From assembly GCA_038323315.1 (NCBI GenBank), contig JBBQGU010000009.1:1-28419 (forward strand): 28,419 bases of DNA. Direction: 5' to 3'. Both the position numbers and the translations under genes were made by a program. The stretch is from Stagnihabitans sp038323315 (GTDB taxonomy: Bacteria > Pseudomonadota > Alphaproteobacteria > Rhodobacterales > Rhodobacteraceae). Within the stretch, counting starts at the first letter, position 1. Every line of letters starts with the position of its first letter. The notes beneath the pieces were generated by a model. It was not told the origin of the DNA, ran no database searches, and saw only the letters and a program-made list of their open reading frames with translations. Below are positions 14,728-22,170 of this stretch, in pieces.

Positions 14728-15729
14728 CTAAAAATCAAAGTTGATCATCTTGCGCATGACCAGAATACCGATCAGCATCCAGATCCCGCTGATCGCCAGC
14801 ACCACGTTGCCAGCCGTCGTCGTGAACAGCAGCGAGATGTATTCGGGGCTGGTCAGGTACAAAAGCGAGGCGACGATTGGCGGAAGCGACCCGATGATCC
14901 CGCCCGAGGCTTTCGCCTCGGCGCTCATCGCCTTGATCTTGCCGCGCATCTTCTTGCGTTCCCGCAGGACCGTAGACAGGTTGCCCAGCGCTTCGGTCAG
15001 ATTTCCGCCGGACCGGCTCTGGATCGTGATGACGATTGACAGAAAGTTGGTTTCCGGCAGGGACACCCGTTCGGCCATACGCTGCACCGCCTCCTGGATC
15101 GGCACGCCCAGCGTCTGATCGTCGACCACCGCCTTGAACTCGCTGCGCACCGGTTCCTGCCCCTCGATCGCAATGACCCTGACGCAATCGCCCAACGGCA
15201 TCCCCGATTTGACGCCCCGCACAATGACGTCGACCGCATCGGCAAATTGCGCCGCAAACGCCGTCAGCCTGCGGTTGCGACGGAATCGCAGATATCCTTG
15301 CGGCAACAGGCCACCACCCAGCACCGCGATGAATGTCACCATCGGCAAAGAGATCCCGGTGCCAGCCCACAGGATCAACCCGATAGCAGCAGCCGTTGCG
15401 GCACAAACCCCCCAGAACATGGGTTTGGTCCAGTTCACGCCCGCTTCCCGCAGACGGCTTTGCAGGCTTTTGCGTGACCGGCTTCTGGACAGCAGTTTCT
15501 GCTTCTCCTCGATCTCCCTCAGGGTGTCTTCCACCGATCTGCGCCGCCGTTTTCCGTGGCTGTCGCCCTGAACTGCCGCAGCCGACGCGCGCGCGCCCAC
15601 AATCATCCCCAATCGGTGGCGCGCCCGCGCCGATTTGGCCAGGTAAGGTTGCAGTGCTGCGAAAAGCAAACCTCCGGCGCTCAGTGCAGCCAGCAGAAAG
15701 GTTTGCAGCAGGGTGACGTTCAGCGACAT
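14728..15729 (-). CDS. tadB: Tad pilus inner-membrane platform protein TadB (type II secretion F family)
   Basis: This 333-residue companion of TadC has an N-terminal membrane segment (about 8-27), a charged cytoplasmic region, two central membrane segments (about 104-145), the F domain with FADAVDVIVRGVKSGMPLG and the SGGNLTEALGNLS motif, and two C-terminal membrane segments ending at MRKMINFDF. Length and domain order are normal for TadB. It follows cpaF by 33 bases and precedes tadC directly, the standard order in Tad loci. It should form, with TadC, the assembly platform for Flp pilin polymerisation. Confidence 0.92.
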   Translation of the reverse strand: MSLNVTLLQTFLLAALSAGGLLFAALQPYLAKSARARHRLGMIVGARASAAAVQGDSHGKRRRRSVEDTLREIEEKQKLLSRSRSRKSLQSRLREAGVNWTKPMFWGVCAATAAAIGLILWAGTGISLPMVTFIAVLGGGLLPQGYLRFRRNRRLTAFAAQFADAVDVIVRGVKSGMPLGDCVRVIAIEGQEPVRSEFKAVVDDQTLGVPIQEAVQRMAERVSLPETNFLSIVITIQSRSGGNLTEALGNLSTVLRERKKMRGKIKAMSAEAKASGGIIGSLPPIVASLLYLTSPEYISLLFTTTAGNVVLAISGIWMLIGILVMRKMINFDF

Positions 15730-15762
15730 GAAAATATCATTTCCCGCCCGCTAAAGGCGATG

Positions 15763-17184
15763 TCATTTGGTGGATCTTTCGCCAGCACTCAGCGCCGCAG
15801 ACAGACGATCTTCCTCGCCATAGTACCGCGCCTTGTCCCAGAACGCGGGGCGGCCGATGCCGGTGGATCGATGCCTGCCAATGATGTTGCCACGCGCATC
15901 CTCGCCCGTCATGTCATATACGAACAGATCCTGCAGGATCGGCACGTCACCTTCCATACCCAGCACCTCGGTGATATGGGTGATCCGCCGCGAGCCATCG
16001 CGCAGGCGCGCCGCCTGAACGATGATGTCAATCGAGGACACCGCCATTTCGCGGATGGTCTGCAAGGGCAAGGCGAAACCGCCCATCGTGATCATCGACT
16101 CGATCCGCGACAGCGCCTCACGCGGGCTGTTCGCGTGCAGCGTTCCCATGGACCCGTCATGGCCGGTGTTCATAGCCTGCAGCAGATCGAATGCTTCGGG
16201 ACCCCGGACCTCGCCCACGATGATCCGCTCGGGGCGCATCCGCAGGCAGTTCTTTACCAGGTGGCGCATCGTGATCTCGCCCACCCCCTCGATGTTGGGT
16301 GGCCTTGTCTCCAGACGCACCACATGGGGCTGCTGCAACTGCAATTCGGCGGAATCTTCGCAAGTGATGATCCGCTCATCCGGCTCGACATACCGGGTCA
16401 GACAGTTCAGCAGGGTCGTCTTGCCCGATCCGGTGCCGCCGGAGATGATGATATTGCAGCGCACCCGCCCGATGATCTTCAGCACGTCCGCCCCCTCGGG
16501 CGAAATCGCACCGAATCCGACCAGTTGGTCCAGCGTCAGCTTGTCCTTCTTGAAGCGGCGGATCGTCAGTGTCGGTCCTTCGAGTGCCAGCGGCGGTGCA
16601 ATCACGTTCACCCGGCTGCCGTCGGGCAAACGCGCGTCGCAGATCGGGCTCGACTCGTCCACCCGCCGCCCGACCTGGCTGACGATGCGTTGGCAGACAT
16701 TCAAAAGCTGTGTGTTGTTGCGAAACCGGATGTCGGTTTGCACCACCTTGCCGCCAACCTCGATGAAGATGAAGTTGTCGCCGTTCACCATGATGTCGGA
16801 TATGTCATCGCGGGCCAGCAGCGGCTCCAGCGGCCCATAGCCCAGCACGTCGTCGCAGATATCGGACACCAACTCGTCCTGAACCGCTGTCGAAATGATC
16901 GCCTTCTTCGCCGTCAGGATGTCGTTCGCAATCCCGGTCACTTCGCTGCGTGCCTCGTCGATCTTCATGGTCGCAAGATGCGCCACGTCGATCGCTTCCA
17001 GCAGGGTCGAGAATATTTCTTTCTTCAGGTCATAATAGGCTTTGGCTTTTTGCGGCGTGGCTGCGCGCTTGTCTTCCTGCGGGGCTGCATCCGCCGGGGT
17101 GTGGTCAGCGACGATCTTCAGCCGCGGCGGCCCCGGCTGTGTCGCCCCGGCCGCTGGTCTCTGCTCATTTCTTTTGCCGAACAT
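15763..17184 (-). CDS. cpaF: Tad pilus assembly ATPase CpaF/TadA
   Basis: This 473-residue secretion ATPase of the VirB11/CpaF class powers pilin extrusion at the inner membrane. Visible motifs are Walker A GGTGSGKTT (K255), the Asp-box-like segment CEDSAELQL, Walker B IIVGEVRGPEAFD (E325) and the His-box MGTLHANSPREAL. The N-terminal 120 residues are helical and basic as usual. The start at 17184 (MFGKRNEQ) has GAGGAG ten bases upstream; the frame is open to 17238, but the added 18 residues look non-conserved. It is between cpaE and tadB on the same strand. All catalytic elements are intact, so the pilus machine should be energised. Confidence 0.93.
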   Translation of the reverse strand: MFGKRNEQRPAAGATQPGPPRLKIVADHTPADAAPQEDKRAATPQKAKAYYDLKKEIFSTLLEAIDVAHLATMKIDEARSEVTGIANDILTAKKAIISTAVQDELVSDICDDVLGYGPLEPLLARDDISDIMVNGDNFIFIEVGGKVVQTDIRFRNNTQLLNVCQRIVSQVGRRVDESSPICDARLPDGSRVNVIAPPLALEGPTLTIRRFKKDKLTLDQLVGFGAISPEGADVLKIIGRVRCNIIISGGTGSGKTTLLNCLTRYVEPDERIITCEDSAELQLQQPHVVRLETRPPNIEGVGEITMRHLVKNCLRMRPERIIVGEVRGPEAFDLLQAMNTGHDGSMGTLHANSPREALSRIESMITMGGFALPLQTIREMAVSSIDIIVQAARLRDGSRRITHITEVLGMEGDVPILQDLFVYDMTGEDARGNIIGRHRSTGIGRPAFWDKARYYGEEDRLSAALSAGERSTK

Positions 17185-17308
17185 GATGGCGTTCTCCTCG
17201 ACTGGGCGCACAGGACTTGGGTTGTGATTGTGATTCATTCATCGCACGGATACCCGACCTGCATCATTTGACCGGGTGGGCTGGCCAAACCGACAGTGCC
17301 CCGACCGC

Positions 17309-18553
17309 CTAGCGACCCCAAAATCGGCCAAGCCCTTTGCGGTGGCGCAGATAGGGCCGGCCCGTCAGTTGTTCGGCCAGATGCGCCAGGATCGGCGAAA
17401 CCGCCGCTTTGGGCGAAACCTCGGCAAACACCTCTCCGTTGGCCGCTGCCTCACTGAACAAGGCCGGATCGAAGCCGATCTTGGCGGACAGGCCAATCTG
17501 CAATGCGGCTGCGAACGCTTCCGGCTTGATCTCTTTGCGCTTCGGCACTCCGATGCGGTTCAGGATCAGCCGGGGTGGCGGATCGTTCGGCCTGACCTGT
17601 TTCAGGAAATCCAGCATGGAACGGGCGTTGCGCAGGTTCGCAAGGTCGGGTTCGGCGACCAACAAGATTTCATCGGCCCCCACCAGCGCGCTGCGCACCA
17701 GCGGCGACCAGGCGTTCGGCAGATCCAGCACGACATGCGGAAACATGGATCGCGCCAGGTCCAGCATTTTTTCGATCACGTCCAGGTTCGGGTCGGTGGA
17801 AATCTGTGCCGCTGTCGCGCAGGGCAAAACGCTCAGATGCGGTCCATGCTTGAACAGCAACCGCTCCAACAAGGCGCCGTCCAGGCGCACCCCCTCGGGC
17901 AGCTGGTCCGCAAACCCGGTGTGACAATCGATGTTGAAGTTCAGCGCGGCGGTCCCGAATTGCAGGTCCAGATCGGCAAGCAATGTGGCAAAGGTGCTTT
18001 GCGATACCGTCCACGCCAGATTCTGCGCCAGAACCGACGACCCCACCCCGCCCTTGACCCCGATGACCGCATGAATCTTGCCGATGTGGGTGATATTTTC
18101 TTCCGGGAACAGCCGCAGCACCGCGCTGATGATCGTCAGGGCGTCGACGGGGGCAAGCAGGTACTCGGCTATGCCACTGGCAATCAACTCGCGGTAAAGT
18201 GCGATGTCGTTGGACCCGCCAACGATAATGACTTTGGTTTTGCCGTCGCAGACCGGTGCCAGATCGGCCAACCCGGCCAGCAGGTCAGCACGCGCGGCAC
18301 CACTTTCCAGGATCAGCACATCCGGCGTCGGGTTGACGGTACAATACGCGACCGCCGCGCCGATGCCACCCTCACCGACCTCCGTAACGGCCCGCGAAAG
18401 TCGCCGGTCATTGGCAGCACGCCGCGTCGAGGCGGCGACGGCCGCCGTCTCGCAAAACGCGCGGATCGTGATGTGCGGCGTTCGCCCGACCGGCTGATTC
18501 TGCGGCAGACCGATCAGGGCATCCGGCTGAAGTGGCATGGCAGCATTCTTCAT
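17309..18553 (-). CDS. cpaE: Tad pilus localisation protein CpaE/TadZ, ParA/MinD-like
   Basis: The protein is 414 residues from ATG 18553; ATG 18571 is an alternative adding six residues, and neither has a strong ribosome-binding site. The N-terminal half (about 20-160) is a receiver-like atypical domain with LILESGAARADLL, and the C-terminal half is a MinD/ParA-type ATPase domain. The deviant Walker A reads KGGVGSSV: the signature lysine is present, but the second, phosphate-binding lysine is serine. This is known for TadZ/CpaE proteins, which act more as polar localisation factors than as efficient ATPases. DLDLQFG and the VVLDLPN segment represent the switch regions. It precedes cpaF by 124 bases. 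In most Tad loci a secretin gene lies between cpaB and cpaE, and here there is none. Confidence 0.88.
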   Translation of the reverse strand: MKNAAMPLQPDALIGLPQNQPVGRTPHITIRAFCETAAVAASTRRAANDRRLSRAVTEVGEGGIGAAVAYCTVNPTPDVLILESGAARADLLAGLADLAPVCDGKTKVIIVGGSNDIALYRELIASGIAEYLLAPVDALTIISAVLRLFPEENITHIGKIHAVIGVKGGVGSSVLAQNLAWTVSQSTFATLLADLDLQFGTAALNFNIDCHTGFADQLPEGVRLDGALLERLLFKHGPHLSVLPCATAAQISTDPNLDVIEKMLDLARSMFPHVVLDLPNAWSPLVRSALVGADEILLVAEPDLANLRNARSMLDFLKQVRPNDPPPRLILNRIGVPKRKEIKPEAFAAALQIGLSAKIGFDPALFSEAAANGEVFAEVSPKAAVSPILAHLAEQLTGRPYLRHRKGLGRFWGR

Positions 18554-18593
18554 GTTCCGCTCGATCCACATTAAGGTGCGGCGTGACTGATGA

Positions 18594-19364
18594 TCAGTCC
18601 AGCTCGACGATTTCCAATTGACCACCCCGGATGATCCGGACCGTCCGCTTTTCGGTGACTTGCAGTGCCGCGACTTCGCCATTGTCCGACATCGCCCGCA
18701 GGGCCAGCGACAGAGCACCCGAGGCTTCCGCAGCCGTCACGATCTCGACCTCCGCCGATTTCAGTTCCAGCGTGGCGGTCTTGCCGACCACCGCATCGCT
18801 GGACCCGTCGGTCATCTGGTCCACAGCAAGAACCTTGACGTTCTTCAAGATGACCTTGCTGCTGTAGCGGTTCAATCCGGCCGCATCGGGCCGGTTCGTC
18901 GTCAACAAAACGTCCACCCGGTCGTTGGGCAGCACAAAGCCGCCGGCGCTGTTCTCGGCGCTGACCCGCACGGCGACAGCCTGCTTGCCCGACGCCAGGA
19001 TGACCGACAGCGCCCCCGCATCGCCAGCGGCAAACTTGGCGTCGTAGATCGGTTCGCCCGCAATCAAACCGGTCCGCACGACCAGACCGACAAGGCTCTC
19101 GACCGCATCGGGGCGCAGGTCCCGCGTGATGAAGCTGGCGTTGACGCCGTCCTTGGGCCAGACCTGCCAACGGAATGCAGCCGGGTCCGCCAACGAACCC
19201 GGCGCCAGATCGACGGCCGCGACCAGAATTTCCATCGAACCCGTCACCTGCGTGACATTCTTTCCGTCGGCTGCCTCGGAATACGCGCTGGCTGCCGACA
19301 ACGACATCCACACCGCGCCGCCACCGGCCGAAAGAGCCACAAGAAAGATGAGACCGCGTAACAT
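18594..19364 (-). CDS. cpaB: Flp pilus assembly protein CpaB/RcpC
   Basis: This 256-residue periplasmic protein is anchored by an N-terminal hydrophobic segment (about 2-27). A SAF domain follows (about 45-110, with ILVAAVDLAPGSLADPA and GLIAGEPIYDAKF), then the RcpC region with AVAVRVSAENSAGGFVLPNDRVDVLLT (about 128-155), the clearest family hallmark. AAGGAG six bases before the ATG fixes the start. CpaB normally works with the outer-membrane secretin CpaC and stabilises it. The usual downstream neighbour cpaC is absent: cpaE follows after 40 bases. What CpaB partners with here is therefore an open question. Confidence 0.88.
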   Translation of the reverse strand: MLRGLIFLVALSAGGGAVWMSLSAASAYSEAADGKNVTQVTGSMEILVAAVDLAPGSLADPAAFRWQVWPKDGVNASFITRDLRPDAVESLVGLVVRTGLIAGEPIYDAKFAAGDAGALSVILASGKQAVAVRVSAENSAGGFVLPNDRVDVLLTTNRPDAAGLNRYSSKVILKNVKVLAVDQMTDGSSDAVVGKTATLELKSAEVEIVTAAEASGALSLALRAMSDNGEVAALQVTEKRTVRIIRGGQLEIVELD

Positions 19365-19461
19365 GGCACACTCCTTGGTCTGTGCAGGTTCAACAGCCGA
19401 TGTGGAACCGCGGGAAGTTTTTTCGTCGGAACCAGCAGCGCGGCAGCCGGCAGCACTTGCG

Positions 19462-19974
19462 CTACAACAATGATGCCGTCCACGGCGACGATAGAAAGAC
19501 CATCAGCGCCGCCGACGCGATGGCCACGCCATACGGCACGCGCGCCTCGCGTGCGTGCAAACGTCCGGCCCAAGCGATCTGGCCAAAGCCCGCCGCAGAG
19601 ATCGGCACGACCCGGTACAGCAGCAGTGCAACCGTCAGCACCCCGCCAAAGACAGACGTCCACACCAGGAATGCCGGCACCAGCGGCAGACCCAGCCAAA
19701 GTGCCACGACCGCCATCAGCTTGACATCGCCGCCGCCCATCCAGCCGTAGGCAAAAGCGCCAAAGGCCAGCCAGAAGACGGCAGTCGCGGCCATCATGTT
19801 CAACACGATCTGGACCAGCGACAGCCCTGCAAATGGCACCAGCACGGCATAACCCACCAGCAGCGTCAGAATCAGCTTGTTGGGGATTTTCATCGTGACA
19901 AGATCACCGATGCCCGCCCGCAGGACGATCACCGCAAAGAATACCAAGGCGAGTGTTGCAATCAGTCCGGTCAT
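19462..19974 (-). CDS. cpaA: Type IV prepilin peptidase CpaA/TadV (A24 family)
   Basis: This 170-residue polytopic membrane protease of the minimal A24 type lacks the N-methyltransferase domain, as is normal in Tad systems. The two catalytic aspartates are D24 in GDLVTMKIPN and D83 in GGGDVKL, within the GxGD-type motif. About six membrane segments can be seen. GGAGG six bases before the ATG fixes the start. It lies 69 bases downstream of flp and 97 bases upstream of cpaB. Its expected substrates are the Flp pilin and the two TadE-type proteins encoded here, all of which have glycine followed by glutamate at +5. Confidence 0.9.
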   Translation of the reverse strand: MTGLIATLALVFFAVIVLRAGIGDLVTMKIPNKLILTLLVGYAVLVPFAGLSLVQIVLNMMAATAVFWLAFGAFAYGWMGGGDVKLMAVVALWLGLPLVPAFLVWTSVFGGVLTVALLLYRVVPISAAGFGQIAWAGRLHAREARVPYGVAIASAALMVFLSSPWTASLL

Positions 19975-19999
19975 CGTCGTCCTCCCGTTTTGCAGTGGC

Positions 20000-20029
20000 C
20001 CTGTCGGCGAAGCTGCCTCCGCCGACAGG
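20000..20029 (-). other. Stable hairpin between flp and cpaA
   Basis: CCTGTCGGCG (20000-20009) pairs perfectly with CGCCGACAGG (20020-20029) around a ten-base loop. On the minus strand it lies 15 bases after the flp stop and has no T-tract, so it is more likely an mRNA-stabilising or partial-termination element than a full terminator. Confidence 0.55.
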
Positions 20030-20043
20030 CAACGCGGTAGCGA

Positions 20044-20208
20044 TCAGGGCAAAGCCGTGGTGATCGAGTCGAATACGGCGGTCAGTTTCGGCCCGAGCAG
20101 AACAAGCGCGGTGACGATCACGACAGAGACAAGGCCGGCGATCAGGCCATATTCGATCGCGGTGGCGCCGGAGTCGTCGTTCTTGAATTTGGAAACGAGG
20201 TACTTCAT
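20044..20208 (-). CDS. flp: Flp/Fap-type major pilin
   Basis: This 54-residue prepilin is too short for usual open-reading-frame cut-offs. A charged leader of 14 residues ends in DDSG, followed by ATAIEYGLIAGL, so processing is expected between G14 and A15 with the conserved glutamate E19 at +5 and tyrosine Y20 at +6. A single hydrophobic helix covers about 15-40, followed by a short C-terminus ending in TTALP. These are the defining features of Flp pilins, the main fibre subunit of Tad pili. AAAGGG precedes the ATG. It is the first gene of the minus-strand Tad operon, and the hairpin after it may allow higher expression than the genes that follow. Confidence 0.93.
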   Translation of the reverse strand: MKYLVSKFKNDDSGATAIEYGLIAGLVSVVIVTALVLLGPKLTAVFDSITTALP

Positions 20209-20323
20209 GGCAAGAACCCTTTCTGGGGTGTTGTCGGTTTTCGTCTTCGTTGTTTGGTTAACGCCGATCCAACAGCGTGCCTTGAGGTTTTACACAGACG
20301 GGGTTGCACAACTACTAGGCTTC

Positions 20324-20349
20324 ATGGGCTGGCCGTTTGGCCAGTCCAT
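20324..20349. other. Inverted repeat in the divergent flp/tadE intergenic region
   Basis: ATGGGCTGGCC (20324-20334) and GGCCAGTCCAT (20339-20349) pair over 11 positions with one G-T wobble around the loop GTTT. It has no T-tract on either strand. Its place between divergent pilus operons suggests a regulator site or leader structure. The surrounding 20209-20468 contains no gene I can support; a decamer TCAGACAGGA occurs at 20447 and 20477. Confidence 0.4.
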
Positions 20350-20468
20350 CAGGTCAAGTTGGTTCAAATCCCGTGGCCCGGTAGACTGCCGTCAAGGTGC
20401 AGATTAGCGACAGGTCAGGACTCCAGGTCCCGATCAACGCTGACTGTCAGACAGGAAAACGGCAGGAC

Positions 20469-20975
20469 ATGGGCTATCAGACAGGACACCCCGATCGCTC
20501 CGGCACCGACGACGCGCCAACGCGGCGTTGTGTCATGCGTGATCAGGCGGGCGTGTCGGCCGTCGAATTTGCCTTGCTTGCGCCCATGCTGGTGTTCGCT
20601 TTGCTGGCGATGGCGGATCTGGGGCTGGCGTTGTCCGAGCGTATGACGATCGGTCTTATCCTGCGGTCCGGGGCGCAGGTTGCGACCAACAATGGCGGCG
20701 TCACGGCGATTGACACCGCCTTGCGGGCGACGGCGGCGCAGAAAATGCAGTTGGCCACGGCAGGCGCATCCGGCGGTGACAAAACCTTGGCCCTGACTGT
20801 CAGCCGCTTTTGTACCTGCGCGGCCCAGCCGTCTGTGGCGGTCATTTGTTCAACGACCTGCACGTCAAATGCCCCCACGCAGGTTTTCTATGCCCTGTCA
20901 GGCCAGAAAACCTATTCCGGGCTGATCCTGCCGCGATTCTCCCAAACGAAATCACTGCAGGTGCAGGTCCGATGA
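20469..20975 (+). CDS. TadE-type pseudopilin with a cysteine-rich C-terminus
   Basis: The protein is 168 residues from ATG 20469. A polar leader of 28 residues ends in DQAG, followed by VSAVEFALLAPMLVF, the TadE motif with glutamate E33 at +5 after a probable cleavage site behind G28. A membrane helix spans about 29-50. The C-terminal part carries FCTCAAQP and later CSTTC, four cysteines that could form two disulfides in the periplasm. The ribosome-binding site is poor (AGGAC just before the ATG); the frame is open to GTG 20397, and ATG 20535 would give a shorter leader. The stop overlaps the next start as ATGA. Together they probably form minor pilin partners of the Tad fibre. Confidence 0.82.
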   Translation: MGYQTGHPDRSGTDDAPTRRCVMRDQAGVSAVEFALLAPMLVFALLAMADLGLALSERMTIGLILRSGAQVATNNGGVTAIDTALRATAAQKMQLATAGASGGDKTLALTVSRFCTCAAQPSVAVICSTTCTSNAPTQVFYALSGQKTYSGLILPRFSQTKSLQVQVR

Positions 20976-21367
20976 CAAAGTGCATCGCGTGTTTGAAACG
21001 GTCCGAAAGCGGCGCGGCGGCCGTTGAATTTGCTCTGGTCGGCCTGGTCGCGATTGGCCTTTTTCTGGGGATCGTCGAGTTTGGCCGCGGCCTTTACATG
21101 CGCAACGCTCTGTACTTTGCCATGGACCTTGCGTCACGCAAGATCATGACCGACGCCGCCGTCGCCAATGGCGATGTCGAAACGGCAATCCGGGGGGCAG
21201 TCGGCTTTGGCGCGTCATCCAACCTTCAAATCTCCTTCGGCACCGAAAGCCTTGATGGCGTCGCGTTCCGTACCATCCTGATCCGCTACCCGATCACAAT
21301 GTTAATTCCCGGCTTCACCAACGGCAGTTTCACGCTCTCCCTCAACCGCCGTGTCCCCTTGAGCTGA
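20972..21367 (+). CDS. TadE-type pseudopilin
   Basis: This 131-residue protein has a 14-residue basic leader (MTKCIACLKRSESG), then AAAVEFALVGL with glutamate E19 at +5 after the probable cleavage at G14, and a membrane helix at about 15-37. The remainder is a small soluble domain with FGRGLYMRNALYFAMDLASRK, typical for TadE/TadF family members. The start overlaps the stop of the previous gene by four bases, so translation is coupled. The leader has two cysteines, which is unusual but could be incidental. It is the second of the divergent plus-strand pilus genes. Confidence 0.85.
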   Translation: MTKCIACLKRSESGAAAVEFALVGLVAIGLFLGIVEFGRGLYMRNALYFAMDLASRKIMTDAAVANGDVETAIRGAVGFGASSNLQISFGTESLDGVAFRTILIRYPITMLIPGFTNGSFTLSLNRRVPLS

Positions 21368-21433
21368 TACCCATCCGGACCTGTCACCGGGTCCGAACCG
21401 GAGTTTCAACACTTTTCACGCAAAGGATAAACA

Positions 21434-21940
21434 ATGCATTTCCAATGGCTTGTCGCAGGCACGTTCCTGTCCTTGTTGTTTCCCGTCTCGGCCACATTCG
21501 CGGCTGGCAAGTCCGTCGACGCTGGACTGGTCGAGGTCGACTTCCCGAACGATCAGGCAACCGCCCTCCAGATCGGTAGCGCTGATGCGCGTGAAGTGCG
21601 TCTGGTGATCGATTTCGTCGGCATTCTGTATATCGAGGGCGGAATGAATACGATTGCCGTCGGGAATTCCGACATCGCAATCGCCAGTCTGGCGGACGAC
21701 CGGACGGTGATCCTGACGGGCCGCATGCCCGGCACGACAAACCTGATCGCACTGGATGATGCCGGCCGTGTCATTGCGGACGTGGTCGTTCGCGTCAGTT
21801 CGCAAAAACCCGGCATGGTGACGGTGCGCCGTGGCATGCAGATGCAGGCCTATGACTGCGGATCGGGGCTTTGCAAAGGCGGCGAGAATGAATCTCTGGT
21901 GGCGGCGGCGGTCCCACTGGCGGCGGCCACTACCAAATAG
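21434..21940 (+). CDS. Stand-alone CpaC N-terminal-domain protein, periplasmic
   Basis: This 168-residue protein has a clear signal peptide (about 1-24, cut after TFA). Residues of about 30-130 match the N-terminal region of CpaC/RcpA pilus secretins: a first beta subdomain with ALQIGSADAREVRLVIDF, then IAVGNSDIAIASLADDRTVILTGRMPGTTNLIALD, the LTG-x-x-x-GTTNL pattern being the family hallmark. The protein then ends with a Cys pair (YDCGSGLCKGG) and an Ala-rich tail. The secretin pore domain that normally follows is entirely absent, and the gene is not truncated by a frameshift that I can see. AAAGGA six bases upstream fixes the start. It may act as periplasmic adaptor to CpaB or to a secretin encoded elsewhere. 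Confidence 0.8.
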   Translation: MHFQWLVAGTFLSLLFPVSATFAAGKSVDAGLVEVDFPNDQATALQIGSADAREVRLVIDFVGILYIEGGMNTIAVGNSDIAIASLADDRTVILTGRMPGTTNLIALDDAGRVIADVVVRVSSQKPGMVTVRRGMQMQAYDCGSGLCKGGENESLVAAAVPLAAATTK

Positions 21941-22043
21941 CTTGCTGTCCGGCTCTCGCAGGCTCACCACGCCGTCTTGACGACACACCACCTTACACGA
22001 CGCAGCGAAGCCTCAGTCCCAGGCTGCCTCTGGCTTTAGGTCG

Positions 22044-22072
22044 TTGACACGTTCCGGCATATCGCGCAAAAT
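22044..22072 (+). promoter_or_regulatory. Sigma70-type promoter candidate before the broken response regulator
   Basis: TTGACA at 22044-22049 is followed after 17 bases by CAAAAT at 22067-22072. It lies about 100 bases upstream of the ATG at 22171. The control region thus appears intact although the gene is not. Confidence 0.45.
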
Positions 22073-22170
22073 ACATCCGTAGGTTGTGTTAATCTGCACC
22101 ACAGAAACAGGTCAACTCAGGGTGGATATCGGCCGCCGTGCGACGCAATGACGGTGGGATCGATTCGGCA

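Noticed and set aside
15556..17271. Long plus-strand open frame opposite tadB and cpaF
   Set aside because: It lies fully opposite two genes with intact family motifs; its Arg/His/Gln-rich translation is typical of antisense shadow in high-GC DNA.
20361..20372. tRNA T-loop-like string GGTTCAAATCCC in the flp/tadE gap
   Set aside because: The flanking bases do not form a T-stem, and no acceptor, D or anticodon arm can be folded around it.
21376..21395. Small hairpin CGGACC/GGTCCG between the second tadE gene and the CpaC-N gene
   Set aside because: It has six base pairs, an eight-base loop and no T-tract, which is common by chance at this GC content.
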